Numbered from the stretch's first letter, positions 6,397-12,648 are shown. The stretch: 27,705 bases of DNA from an uncultured bacterium (GCA_938008595.1 CALLKD010000106.1:1-27705); one strand, 5' to 3'. The notes: generated from the letters alone by a model not told the origin. Made by a program: numbers and translations.

Positions 6397-6667
6397 GGGG
6401 AGACGGTACCACTTGTGAAAGTGACACCACAATCTCCCAAAATGATTGTTCCTTTAGATCTTTGTTAAATATCATTGCGAAGTACCATGGTTCTACGCAG
6501 CTTACGAAAAGGCCGTATGCCTCTCTTCACCTGAAGCTAGCCCATGAACGTTTCATGCGAAACGCACCCAATAAAGCCGCCCTATCGAACTCTCTGGCGG
6601 AGATCACCATAATTTGCCCCCAAATTCTCTTTAAGATCTCTGCCCTTCTGATAGCGCGGCTTTTTTA
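6397..6667 (+). ncRNA. Candidate structured noncoding RNA, about 270 nt
   Basis: The 417 bases between xthA and cca contain no credible protein gene but dense secondary structure on the plus strand. (i) A 5' hairpin pairs GGGAGA (6398-6403) with TCTCCC (6433-6438), with inner GGT/ACC and CACT/AGTG pairs. (ii) CATGAA/TTCATG at 6543-6557. (iii) A 3' domain is closed by 6573-6586 paired with 6650-6663 (13 of 14 pairs), containing GAGATC/GATCTC (6600-6605/6635-6640) and AATTT/AAATT (6611-6615/6622-6626). It ends GCGGC plus six T, a terminator tail. CCGCC (6577-6581) can instead pair with GGCGG (6596-6600), which would break the closing stem. I looked for and did not find the conserved boxes of RNase P RNA, tmRNA, SRP RNA or an obvious 6S layout. 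Identity unknown. Confidence 0.5.
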
Positions 6668-6689
6668 TACCCAATCAGTTGATTTATAT

Positions 6690-6733
6690 ATAGCAGAAAA
6701 CCCCTGTTTCGCGTGGAACAGGGGTTTTGCTAT
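6690..6733. terminator. Bidirectional terminator after cca
   Basis: Arms 6690-6708 and 6717-6733 pair over 17 bp with a single-base bulge (6696); core ACCCCTGTT/AACAGGGGT, loop TCGCGTGG, with A/T runs on both sides. It lies 5 nt beyond the cca stop on the minus strand and can also back up the RNA candidate's terminator on the plus strand. Confidence 0.9.
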
Positions 6734-6738
6734 TAACG

Positions 6739-8202
6739 CTAACAAACGTGGTGTTTTTCCATTATGTTCTGTATTTCCTCATCTTCCTTCTCCTCGCGCT
6801 TCTTTTTCCCGCTTTCTCCCAGTTTCATTAGGTCTTCGTCCGACAATTCTAGCAATTTAAGGGTTTTTTCATCCAAATACTCAACGGTGTTTCTGGCTGG
6901 ATCCTCAAGAATATCTTCCAGAAGGGCATTTAGGGCCCATCCTAGTCGTGGCCCTGGTTCCACATGAAACTGTTTCATTATGTGGTTTCCATCGGTCTTA
7001 AGCATTGCCACAGATATCGGGTCCCTGAGCGCTTCGTCAACCATTGCCTTATATTTCCTAAATCTAAACGGTTGCTCCTTAGGTCTTCCTGTGCCAATTC
7101 GGTCGCAAATGCGCAGGTCTAGCAAATCCATAATGTTTTCCTCACCCACATTACGAATCATGCGACGAACGGCAGAAAGGGTAATCTGGTCAGGATCTGA
7201 GAAAAACATATGCCAACGTACCAATTTGCTCACTTTTTCGATAGTTTCACGTGGAAAGCGCAGGTCTTCAAGTGCCTTTTTTGTTACACGTGAACCCACC
7301 ACTTCGTGGCCGTGGAAGGTCCAGTCGTTCTTCTCTGGAGACCACCGCCTAGTTTCTGGCTTAGAAACGTCGTGAAATACGGCAGCAATACGGATATCAA
7401 AGTTCATATCCTTATCTGCAGCGTGCTGGAGTGCGCGCATCAGGTGGCCAAAAACATCAAAGCTATGAGCCTGGTTCTGCTCAACCCCGATACCGCGCCT
7501 AAGGTCAGGTGCAATATATTCCAATAGGCCTAGCTGCTCAGAGAGCACCAGAGCCATCATTGGCTGGCTTGAGTTGAGTATGCGCACAAACTCATCTCTA
7601 ATGCGCTCTCTTGAAACGTGAGCCAAATTTGAGGCTTTTAGGGATATTGCAGCAGCTGTCTCGGTATCCAGAGCAAACTCAAGCTCTGCAACTAGGCGAA
7701 CAGCTCGCATGAGGCGGAGAGCGTCCTCTTCAAAGCGTTCCTCAGGGACACCTACTGTTCTAAGCACCTTTAGCGAAAGGTCATTTTGTCCTTTATACGG
7801 GTCAATAATTTGTCCTTTAGATTCGTCGTATGCAATGGCGTTTACCGTAAAGTCTCTTCGAGCCAAGTCTTCCTCTAGATTTTGACCAAACGTAACCGCA
7901 TCAGGTCTTCGCTTATCGGAATACTCACTTTCAGTACGGTAGGGAGTTACTTCAATGATCTTGTGGCTTTCATTCTCAGTTTCACGTAGAACCCCCACCG
8001 TTCCAAAGTCATTTGTGTAGTAGGAGTCGGGGAAGAGAGCCTGTATCTCCTCAGGAGTTGCATTAGTGGTCACATCCCAGTCCTTTGGAGTCCTGCCAAT
8101 TAGAGCGTCTCTCACGCAGCCGCCTACAAGATACGCTTCAAAGCCCGCTGTACGCAGCGCTTCTGTAACTCCACGCACCTCTTCTGGAACTTCAAATGTC
8201 AT
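6739..8202 (-). CDS. cca: CCA tRNA nucleotidyltransferase with HD domain
   Basis: 487 residues. Class II nucleotidyltransferase that builds or repairs the 3' CCA of tRNAs. The head domain has GG27-28, R31 and D32 (YLVGGCVRDALIG) and the metal pair D41/D43 (DWDVTT), followed by RRDFTVNAIAYD and the DALRLMRAVRL neck. An HD domain follows (HSFDVFGHLMRAL, then AAVFHDVSKP, then FHGHEVVG), a possible phosphohydrolase module as in gammaproteobacterial Cca. The C-terminus is highly charged (KKKREEKEDEE). Head sequence alone does not exclude poly(A) polymerase, but all four tRNAs just upstream lack encoded CCA, so an essential CCA-adding enzyme is expected. Start ATG 8202 with TAGTAT 6 nt upstream. 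Stop TAG. Confidence 0.92.
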   Translation of the reverse strand: MTFEVPEEVRGVTEALRTAGFEAYLVGGCVRDALIGRTPKDWDVTTNATPEEIQALFPDSYYTNDFGTVGVLRETENESHKIIEVTPYRTESEYSDKRRPDAVTFGQNLEEDLARRDFTVNAIAYDESKGQIIDPYKGQNDLSLKVLRTVGVPEERFEEDALRLMRAVRLVAELEFALDTETAAAISLKASNLAHVSRERIRDEFVRILNSSQPMMALVLSEQLGLLEYIAPDLRRGIGVEQNQAHSFDVFGHLMRALQHAADKDMNFDIRIAAVFHDVSKPETRRWSPEKNDWTFHGHEVVGSRVTKKALEDLRFPRETIEKVSKLVRWHMFFSDPDQITLSAVRRMIRNVGEENIMDLLDLRICDRIGTGRPKEQPFRFRKYKAMVDEALRDPISVAMLKTDGNHIMKQFHVEPGPRLGWALNALLEDILEDPARNTVEYLDEKTLKLLELSDEDLMKLGESGKKKREEKEDEEIQNIMEKHHVC

Positions 8203-8208
8203 AATGAA

Positions 8209-8214
8209 ATACTA
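8209..8214 (-). promoter_or_regulatory. -10 box TAGTAT for cca
   Basis: Ends 6 nt before the ATG at 8202 on the minus strand; no Shine-Dalgarno. Candidate leaderless promoter. Confidence 0.5.
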
Positions 8215-8261
8215 GTACTACTCTGGTCTTTCGCCTAGCGTGTAGTATTGTCTTCTATGTA

Positions 8262-8333
8262 GCTCCTGTAGTGAAATGGATATCACAACAGTCTTCGGAA
8301 CTGTCGTTCCAGGTTCGAGTCCTGGCGGGAGCA
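8262..8333 (+). tRNA. tRNA-Arg (anticodon TCG)
   Basis: Acceptor 8262-8268 pairs with 8326-8332 (one G-T pair), D stem GTGA/TCAC, anticodon stem ACAGT/ACTGT with loop CTTCGGA, and T stem CCAGG/CCTGG with loop TTCGAGT. The anticodon is 8295-8297 and the discriminator A8333. CCA is not encoded (next bases CTA). A TAGTAT lies at 8243-8248. Confidence 0.96.
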
Positions 8334-8383
8334 CTAAGGTAGTGCAGGGTGGGGGAATTGATGAAATCTCAATATCATGAGAA

Positions 8384-8389
8384 TATATA
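8384..8389 (+). promoter_or_regulatory. -10 box TATATA for tRNA-Gly(GCC)
   Basis: Ends 6 nt before the mature 5' end of the tRNA at 8396. If this is the -10 box, the transcript begins at or within a base or two of the mature tRNA, leaving little or no 5' leader. Confidence 0.4.
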
Positions 8390-8395
8390 GCCGTT

Positions 8396-8466
8396 GCGGG
8401 TATAGTTTAGTGGTAGAATGCAACGTTGCCAATGTTGAGACGGGATTTCGATTATCCCTACCCGCA
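8396..8466 (+). tRNA. tRNA-Gly (anticodon GCC)
   Basis: Acceptor GCGGGTA (8396-8402) pairs with TACCCGC (8459-8465); anticodon stem CAACG/TGTTG with loop TTGCCAA (anticodon 8428-8430); T stem GGGAT/ATCCC with loop TTCGATT; discriminator A8466. No encoded CCA. A terminator follows within 10 nt. Confidence 0.96.
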
Positions 8467-8474
8467 CTAGATAT

Positions 8475-8509
8475 AAAGCAAAAGTCCCCGTTTGGGGACT
8501 TTTGCTTTT
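8475..8509 (+). terminator. Terminator after tRNA-Gly(GCC)
   Basis: A perfect 15-bp stem pairs 8475-8489 with 8494-8508 around loop GTTT; the 3' arm ends in a T run. A second small inverted repeat, CTTTTG/CAAAAG (8505-8510/8515-8520), follows directly. Confidence 0.93.
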
Positions 8510-8795
8510 GGGGACAAAAGTGAATAGTTGGGGAAAACTTGGTGGATACTGGGGATAAAAGACAGTCTTTTTAGACGAAATTCATATGTATTTTATAAAA
8601 TATCCAGTATATACAAAGCGCTATTTAAGGTCATAGATATACACAGTTATCCAGAAGGGACATTTATAGGGTGTGAGCATTTGGGTTCCGATATGTGTGC
8701 ACAGTGGGGAAGTGATAGACCAAATTGGAAAAACTGATAGGATAGGCAAGACAGGATACTGGATTTTGTTAGGTGTTAGCCATTAAGTGTTTTGT
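8510..8795. other. AT-rich noncoding spacer with dispersed repeat
   Basis: No credible gene between the tRNA-Gly terminator and tRNA-Pro. GGATACTGG occurs at 8544-8552 and 8754-8762, and its complement (ATCCAGTAT) at 8602-8610, which pairs exactly over 9 bp with 8756-8764. That pairing would enclose about 145 nt. A tight palindrome, AAAAGAC-a-GTCTTTT, is at 8557-8571. An undetected small RNA is possible but not demonstrated. Confidence 0.4.
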
Positions 8796-8866
8796 CGGGG
8801 TGTCGTATACCGGTAGTACGACTGCTTTGGGAGCAGTTAGACGGGGTTCAATTCCCCGCACCCCGA
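8796..8866 (+). tRNA. tRNA-Pro (anticodon TGG)
   Basis: Acceptor CGGGGTG (8796-8802) pairs with CACCCCG (8859-8865); anticodon stem ACTGC/GCAGT with loop TTTGGGA (anticodon 8828-8830); T stem CGGGG/CCCCG with loop TTCAATT; discriminator A8866. No encoded CCA (next bases CAA). The acceptor pairing could be extended two bases outward. Confidence 0.95.
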
Positions 8867-8904
8867 CAAAGCACTGAATGGATCTACAACAAAGTCTTTA
8901 GATA

Positions 8905-8913
8905 TGGTATCCT
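8905..8913 (+). promoter_or_regulatory. Extended -10 (TGGTATCCT) for tRNA-Gly(TCC)
   Basis: TGG-TATCCT ends 9 nt before the mature tRNA 5' end at 8923, implying a leader of only a few nucleotides. Confidence 0.35.
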
Positions 8914-8922
8914 CGTGCTGAA

Positions 8923-8993
8923 GCGGGGTTAGTTTAATGGTAGAACTACAGTTTTCCAAACTGTTAGCAGGAGTTCGATTCTCCTACCCCGCA
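8923..8993 (+). tRNA. tRNA-Gly (anticodon TCC)
   Basis: Acceptor GCGGGGT (8923-8929) pairs with ACCCCGC (8986-8992); anticodon stem ACAGT/ACTGT with loop TTTCCAA (anticodon 8955-8957); T stem AGGAG/CTCCT with loop TTCGATT; discriminator A8993. No encoded CCA. With tRNA-Gly(GCC) it covers most glycine codons. Confidence 0.96.
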
Positions 8994-9077
8994 CACTTTA
9001 GTGCTAGTTCAGGTGACTGTGGTGCAAGAGAATATTTCAAACTAACCATTGTTAGAAGCTAAACCTCTCACAGAGAC

Positions 9078-9107
9078 TTGACAAATTAGCATTTATTGTG
9101 TTATGCT
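9078..9107 (+). promoter_or_regulatory. Canonical sigma-70 promoter of the 76-aa gene
   Basis: A perfect -35 TTGACA (9078-9083), an 18-bp spacer and TATGCT (9102-9107). It is the only textbook -35 seen upstream of a gene here. It sits 27 nt before the ATG, leaving room for the AGGAGG Shine-Dalgarno at 9123-9128. Confidence 0.8.
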
Positions 9108-9109
9108 AA
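9086..9109. promoter_or_regulatory. Operator-like inverted repeat inside the promoter
   Basis: TTAGCAT (9086-9092) and ATGCTAA (9103-9109) are exact complements 10 bp apart, with half-site centres 17 bp apart. They cover the spacer and the -10 box of the preceding promoter, the classic place for a dimeric repressor. No regulator gene is adjacent. Confidence 0.55.
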
Positions 9110-9133
9110 TACAAGTTAGAACAGGAGGATTGA

Positions 9134-9364
9134 ATGAGGTTCATTTTTGCAACTCCGGCGAGGACTCTCGCCTTTGTGGTAATCATTGCCACGCTCGGCC
9201 TGGCCATCTGGGCCCAGGTTGACGTGGTGTCTGCTCAAAGGTTCCTCGAGAACCTCAAGCAGGCGGTCGTCACGGTGCTGTTGTATGTCGTCGTCATTGT
9301 TGGCGCCCTCATCGGCGTCAAGGTAAGCCTCCGCAAGGCTTTTCCGAAGAAGGACAAGAAATGA
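9134..9364 (+). CDS. Small two-helix membrane protein, foreign-looking
   Basis: 76 residues, function unknown. Two hydrophobic segments (~10-28, RTLAFVVIIATLGLAIW; ~44-64, AVVTVLLYVVVIVGALIG) are separated by a short polar loop, with a Lys-rich tail (FPKKDKK). No motif is recognised; a two-TM size and charge pattern also fits holin-like or accessory envelope proteins, but this is not evidence of function. It departs from its neighbours in four ways: a perfect TTGACA promoter, a full AGGAGG Shine-Dalgarno 5 nt before the ATG, a TGA stop (the only one in the window), and C/G-ending codons (many GTC, CTC, GCC, ATC). Together with its own terminator this marks a compact cassette, probably horizontally acquired or from a differently expressed class of genes. 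Confidence 0.75.
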   Translation: MRFIFATPARTLAFVVIIATLGLAIWAQVDVVSAQRFLENLKQAVVTVLLYVVVIVGALIGVKVSLRKAFPKKDKK

Positions 9365-9377
9365 CAACATATTCGCT

Positions 9378-9406
9378 GACCTCGCACAATCCGGTGCGAG
9401 GTCTTT
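9378..9406 (+). terminator. Terminator of the 76-aa cassette
   Basis: A perfect 10-bp stem, GACCTCGCAC (9378-9387) with GTGCGAGGTC (9394-9403), loop AATCCG, followed by TTTCTGTATTT. Different in sequence and style from the A/T-flanked hairpins of neighbouring genes. Confidence 0.88.
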
Positions 9407-9433
9407 CTGTATTTCCACCCCAAAGACAATAAA

Positions 9434-9442
9434 TGATAGAAT
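9434..9442 (+). promoter_or_regulatory. Extended -10 (TGATAGAAT) for the 109-aa gene
   Basis: TGA-TAGAAT is a full extended -10; the hexamer (9437-9442) ends 7 nt before the ATG at 9450. This decides the start: the in-frame ATG at 9441 lies inside the -10 box itself. Confidence 0.65.
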
Positions 9443-9449
9443 GGGGTAT

Positions 9450-9779
9450 ATGAGATTTGAAGGAGGTAATTTCACTCCAAAACCAGCACCTGAAGCAATT
9501 TCACCATCTTCCAAAGATGTGGAGAATGTCTTGGAAGGATTGAATGCAATACAGGCACGCTTGGCTATTGCTGCATATAAAGAGCATCACCAAGATGTTC
9601 CCGAAACTGAGATTGATAGGAATGAGGCAATGCTCGAGTGGGTAGAATCAAATGCCAAGACTTTTAGAGATTTGGTAGATACCGACCCTGGTTTTAGGGA
9701 GCGGGTATTAAATGAGAAGGATGCTGCGGGCCTCCGTGCCGTTCTTGAAACGATAGAAGGGAAGAGCCCACTACACTAA
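9450..9779 (+). CDS. Hypothetical acidic soluble protein, 109 aa
   Basis: Not recognised. The N-terminus is Pro-rich (FTPKPAPEAISPSS). The remainder is predicted helical and acidic: a KDVENVLEGLNAIQARLAIAAYKEH helix region, EIDRNEAMLEWVESNAKTFRDLVD, then DPGFRERVLNEKDAAGLRAVLET. No signal peptide, membrane segment or Cys. The ATG at 9450 is chosen from the extended -10 position. Its TAA stop is the first base triplet of a 36-bp palindromic terminator shared with HU. Codon use and stop choice match the rest of the window, unlike the gene just upstream. Similar small acidic helical proteins with this layout are common lineage-specific hypotheticals in Parcubacteria. Confidence 0.75.
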   Translation: MRFEGGNFTPKPAPEAISPSSKDVENVLEGLNAIQARLAIAAYKEHHQDVPETEIDRNEAMLEWVESNAKTFRDLVDTDPGFRERVLNEKDAAGLRAVLETIEGKSPLH

Positions 9780-9812
9780 AAGAAAACCGCTCATATGAGC
9801 GGTTTTCTTTTA
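9777..9812. terminator. 36-bp perfect palindrome, bidirectional terminator
   Basis: Bases 9777-9812 read identically on both strands (centre between 9794 and 9795). The GC core is CCGCTCAT/ATGAGCGG flanked by AAAAGAAAA/TTTTCTTTT. The stop codon TAA of the 109-aa gene is bases 9777-9779. It separates that gene from convergent HU. Confidence 0.95.
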
Positions 9813-9839
9813 AGCAGTCTTGCTTCTCTAAACGGGGTA

Positions 9840-10112
9840 TTACTTAACCGCGTCCTTGAGTGCCTTTGCTGGGCGGAACTTAGGCGTGCGTGTAGCAGCG
9901 ATCTGAATTGTTTCGCCAGTACGTGGGTTACGTCCTGTGCGTGCTGGGCGAGCCTTTGCAGTAAAGATACCAAGACCAGCGATAGAAACTTCATCACCAG
10001 ACTTTAGACCGTTCATAATGCTATCGATAACTGCTTCAACAGCGCGATCAGCGTCTGCCTTTGTTCCTCCAAGTACCTCCTGTACCTTGTCGACAATGTT
10101 TGCTTTGTTCAT
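9840..10112 (-). CDS. hup: HU-family nucleoid DNA-binding protein
   Basis: 90 residues, exact HU length. Signatures: MNKANIVDKV (helix 1), the GDEVSIAGLGIFTAKARPARTGRNPRTGE arm (split here: GLGIFTAKARPARTGRNP, then RTGETIQI) with the minor-groove-intercalating Pro in RNPRTG, and TPKFRPAKALKDAV at the C-terminus. It bends and compacts DNA as a dimer. Unlike most genes here it has a leader: TATACT on the minus strand at 10177-10172 predicts a start near 10165 and a leader of roughly 50 nt, containing GGAGG about 30 nt before the ATG, too distant to act as a normal Shine-Dalgarno. Stop TAA. Confidence 0.96.
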   Translation of the reverse strand: MNKANIVDKVQEVLGGTKADADRAVEAVIDSIMNGLKSGDEVSIAGLGIFTAKARPARTGRNPRTGETIQIAATRTPKFRPAKALKDAVK

Positions 10113-10171
10113 AGTGTTCGTAAATGCTTCTAATTAAGAATAATTCCTCCGCCAAGGAAGGCTATGCAGAA

Positions 10172-10177
10172 AGTATA
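10172..10177 (-). promoter_or_regulatory. -10 box TATACT for HU
   Basis: Perfect TATACT about 60 nt before the HU start codon; a weak TTGCAT lies 16 bp further upstream. It implies a leadered mRNA, in contrast to the leaderless majority. Confidence 0.55.
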
Positions 10178-10225
10178 GGAAATGAGCCGTTTTATGCAAT
10201 AGCTGGGAAAGAGGGGGTGGATAGC

Positions 10226-10253
10226 GAAAATCTGCCATATTAGGCAGATTTTC
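10226..10253 (-). terminator. rny terminator
   Basis: A perfect 11-bp stem, 10226-10236 (gaaaatctgcc) with 10243-10253 (ggcagattttc), loop ATATTA, 17 nt beyond the rny stop on the minus strand, with a TTTT run in the 3' arm. Confidence 0.9.
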
Positions 10254-10270
10254 TCACGTCCTGTCAAACC

Positions 10271-11800
10271 CTATCGTGCAAACTCAACGACTCTATTTTC
10301 ACGAATAACATTAACTTTGATTTCTCCCGGGAACTTTAGTTCTTCTTGTATGCGCGTAGCAATTGCCCGAGCAAGTTTATGTGTTTCAAGATCAGAAATT
10401 ATTCCAGGATTAACAAAGATACGAATCTCTCGTCCTGCTTGAATGGCATATGCTTTCTCAACACCAGGGAAGCCAAGAGCAACACGCTCTAGGTCACCAA
10501 GACGCTCTAGATAGCGTTCAATAGTGTCTCTGCGTGCTCCTGGGCGTCCACCTGAAATAGCATCCGCTACCTGCACAAGAATGGCTTCTGGAGTCTCATA
10601 CGGGTATTCCTCATGGTGTGACTGCATTGCCTGAATAACTTCCTTTGATACACCATATGTTTCAAGAATTCTGCGCCCTATTTCAACGTGCGTACCTTGT
10701 ACTTCATGGTCCACAGCCTTACCAATGTCATGAAGAAGTGCACCAGCGCGCGCTACATCAGCATTAGCGCCAAGCTCGTGTGCAAGCATTCCTGCTATGT
10801 GAGCCATTTCAATTGAGTGGGTGAGAACGTTTTGTCCATAGCTAGTGCGGAAGTGTAGTCTGCCAAGAAGTGTAATGAGACGAGGATCAAGACCGATTAC
10901 ACCAGCCTCATATGCTGCCTCCTCACCCTTTTGCTTTATAGTCACCTCTACTTCAGCCTTTGTCTTGGCTACCGTTTCTTCAATCTTTGCAGGCTGGATA
11001 CGGCCATCTTCAAGAAGCTTTTCAAGAGAAAGTTTCGCAATATAGCGACGAAGAGGGTCAAAGGAAGAAAGGGTAATGCGATCAGGTGCATCATCAATTA
11101 TTACGTCTACACCGGTAGCGCGCTCAAATGCCTTAATGTTTCGTCCTTCTTTTCCGATAACCTTACCCTTCATCTCTTCTGAAGGAATGGGTACTGATAG
11201 GGTAAGAACTTCAGCATTCACTGCGCTGCCAAGACGGTGAATGATTGAGACGAGCAGTGTCTTTGCCTCTGCCTCTAGCTGCTTTCGTCCATGCGTCTGC
11301 AGCTTCTGAAGACGTGCCAAGAGTGAAGTCTCTTCTGCACGCTCAATTTCTTTAAGTAGCTGTGCACGAGCCTCTTCTTCAGAGAAGTTTCCAATTCGAG
11401 CCAGCTCTGTCTTCTGCTTTGCAAGAATTTCCTTTGCGTGTGCCACTTCTGCTTCCACTTCGTTTTCACGCGCTTCGAGCAGTGCGGTCTTTTCTGAAAG
11501 AATCACCTCACGCTTATCCAAAAACTCTTCACGAGCAGCCAAGCGTGCACCATACTTTTCAAGACGTTCTTCACGCTCTATGAGCGGCGCTCGTTGCTCA
11601 GCTTCAAGCTCTTCAGCAACCGTCTCAGCTTCTTCAATGATTGAGGCAGCCTTCTCCTTTGCCTCAAGAATGCGCTGCTTGATCTCAATTTCAAGGGAAC
11701 CACGCTGACCAAGGGAGATAAGCAAACGCAATACGTATCCGAGGGCAATTCCTGCAACACCCGATACGGCAAGTAATATAAGTATGATTTTTATGGACAT
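10271..11800 (-). CDS. rny: Ribonuclease Y
   Basis: 509 residues, the usual length. Membrane-anchored endoribonuclease that initiates mRNA decay in bacteria lacking RNase E. Domains in order: N-terminal transmembrane helix (residues ~4-27, IKIILILLAVSGVAGIALGY); a long charged coiled coil (~35-190); a KH RNA-binding domain with the GxxG loop (KVIGKEGRNIKAFE); an HD phosphohydrolase domain (HSIEMAHIAGMLA, then AGALLHDIGKAVDHE, with a further SHHEEYP); and the C-terminal RNase Y region ending NVIRENRVVEFAR. HD metal ligands are intact. Start ATG 11800. About 140 nt of leader follow clpP's terminator and contain a CCCCT/AGGGG hairpin (11820-11838). No clear promoter was identified. Stop TAG. Confidence 0.97.
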   Translation of the reverse strand: MSIKIILILLAVSGVAGIALGYVLRLLISLGQRGSLEIEIKQRILEAKEKAASIIEEAETVAEELEAEQRAPLIEREERLEKYGARLAAREEFLDKREVILSEKTALLEARENEVEAEVAHAKEILAKQKTELARIGNFSEEEARAQLLKEIERAEETSLLARLQKLQTHGRKQLEAEAKTLLVSIIHRLGSAVNAEVLTLSVPIPSEEMKGKVIGKEGRNIKAFERATGVDVIIDDAPDRITLSSFDPLRRYIAKLSLEKLLEDGRIQPAKIEETVAKTKAEVEVTIKQKGEEAAYEAGVIGLDPRLITLLGRLHFRTSYGQNVLTHSIEMAHIAGMLAHELGANADVARAGALLHDIGKAVDHEVQGTHVEIGRRILETYGVSKEVIQAMQSHHEEYPYETPEAILVQVADAISGGRPGARRDTIERYLERLGDLERVALGFPGVEKAYAIQAGREIRIFVNPGIISDLETHKLARAIATRIQEELKFPGEIKVNVIRENRVVEFAR

Positions 11801-11899
11801 AAAGGTTTCGGAAACGAATACCCCTCAAAAACATAGGGGAGGAGTACTCGGTAAATAATCACGTAACACAGGCACGGTATCACGTTTATGAGGTAAAAG

Positions 11900-11929
11900 G
11901 AAAACCGCACAGAAGTCTGTGCGGTTTTC
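11900..11929 (-). terminator. clpP terminator
   Basis: 12-13 bp stem, 11900-11912 with 11917-11929 (core AACCGCACAG/CTGTGCGGTT), loop AAGT, flanked by A/T runs. It lies 14 nt beyond the clpP stop on the minus strand. Confidence 0.93.
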
Positions 11930-11943
11930 TCTCAAATCGATAT

Positions 11944-12549
11944 TTATTTGTATACCTGATCAACAATTCCGTACTTCTTGGCCTCATCTGCCATCATGAA
12001 GTAATCACGCTCTACATCCTTTTCAATCTTCTCGAGCTTCTGGCCGGTAGCCCTTGCAAGAATCTTGTTCAAACGGTCGCGTGTTGAAAGAATATGCTTT
12101 GCCGTAATCTCAATGTCAGTTGCTTGTCCTTGCACACCACCCCATGGCTGGTGAATCATTACCTCAGCGTTAGGAAGAGCAAAGCGCTTTCCGTTCTTTC
12201 CGGCTGCAAGAATTACCGCAGCTGCAGACGCTGCCATACCTACTACCACAGTCGCCACATCAGGCTTCACATGGTTCATGGTGTCGAGAATAGCAAGACC
12301 TGCTGTTACTGAGCCTCCAGGAGAGTTTATGTAGAGGTAGATGTCCTTCTTTGGGTCTTCAGACTGCAAGAATAGCAGCTGTGCTACCACAAGGTTCGCC
12401 ATGTCGTCATCAATACCACCGGTGAGGAAGATGATGCGGTCCTTAAGAAGGCGAGAGTAGATATCGTACCCACGTTCACCAAATTGGCTCTTTTCAATCA
12501 CCATTGGCACAAGCATGGAAGAGCGGGGGGAAGAATGTTCAGATTTCAT
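11944..12549 (-). CDS. clpP: ATP-dependent Clp protease proteolytic subunit
   Basis: 201 residues. Self-compartmentalised serine protease working with an AAA+ unfoldase (none in the window). Catalytic triad S108 (GMAASAAA), H133 ([10 protein letters not shown]) and D182 (ERDYFM); the oxyanion segment [14 protein letters not shown] is typical. The nucleophile region reads GMAASAAA where most ClpPs have GQAASMGA or similar, a mild departure next to the active Ser. The N-terminal tail ([11 protein letters not shown]) is polar; with [26 protein letters not shown] the family's axial-loop region follows. An extended -10 (TGG-TAAAAT) lies 23 nt upstream of the ATG, implying a short leader. Stop TAA, own terminator. 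Confidence 0.97.
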   Translation of the reverse strand: MKSEHSSPRSSMLVPMVIEKSQFGERGYDIYSRLLKDRIIFLTGGIDDDMANLVVAQLLFLQSEDPKKDIYLYINSPGGSVTAGLAILDTMNHVKPDVATVVVGMAASAAAVILAAGKNGKRFALPNAEVMIHQPWGGVQGQATDIEITAKHILSTRDRLNKILARATGQKLEKIEKDVERDYFMMADEAKKYGIVDQVYK

Positions 12550-12572
12550 AGGTATAAAAGGTTAGTGGGGGT

Positions 12573-12581
12573 ATTTTACCA
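12573..12581 (-). promoter_or_regulatory. Extended -10 (TGGTAAAAT) for clpP
   Basis: TGG-TAAAAT on the minus strand, hexamer 12578-12573, ends 23 nt before the ATG, so the leader would be about 16 nt. It lies in the small palindrome GGTAAAATACC. Confidence 0.45.
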
Positions 12582-12618
12582 AAGTTAGTGGGGAAGAGCG
12601 AGATGGTCACATAAACAG

Positions 12619-12648
12619 AAAATCCCAAGGTCTCCCCTGGGATTTTTT
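12619..12648 (-). terminator. ppa terminator
   Basis: Stem AAAATCCC-a-AGG (12619-12630) with CCT-GGGATTTT (12636-12646), loop TCTCC and a one-base bulge. It lies about 15 nt beyond the ppa stop on the minus strand. Confidence 0.85.

Noticed and set aside
6462..6860. 132-residue plus-strand open frame
   Set aside because: It runs through two terminator hairpins and 120 bp into the antisense of cca, has no family resemblance and no -10 box or Shine-Dalgarno at its start; the underlying structure fits an RNA better.
7787..7830. Two TTTGTCCTTTA words inside cca resembling the repeats after xthA
   Set aside because: They encode a repeated Lys-Gly-Gln (SKGQ...YKGQ) in the protein, so coding explains them.
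8528..8737. 69-residue open frame in the tRNA spacer
   Set aside because: TTG start, no ribosome site, no positioned -10 box, and unusual Trp/Cys-rich composition; probably chance.
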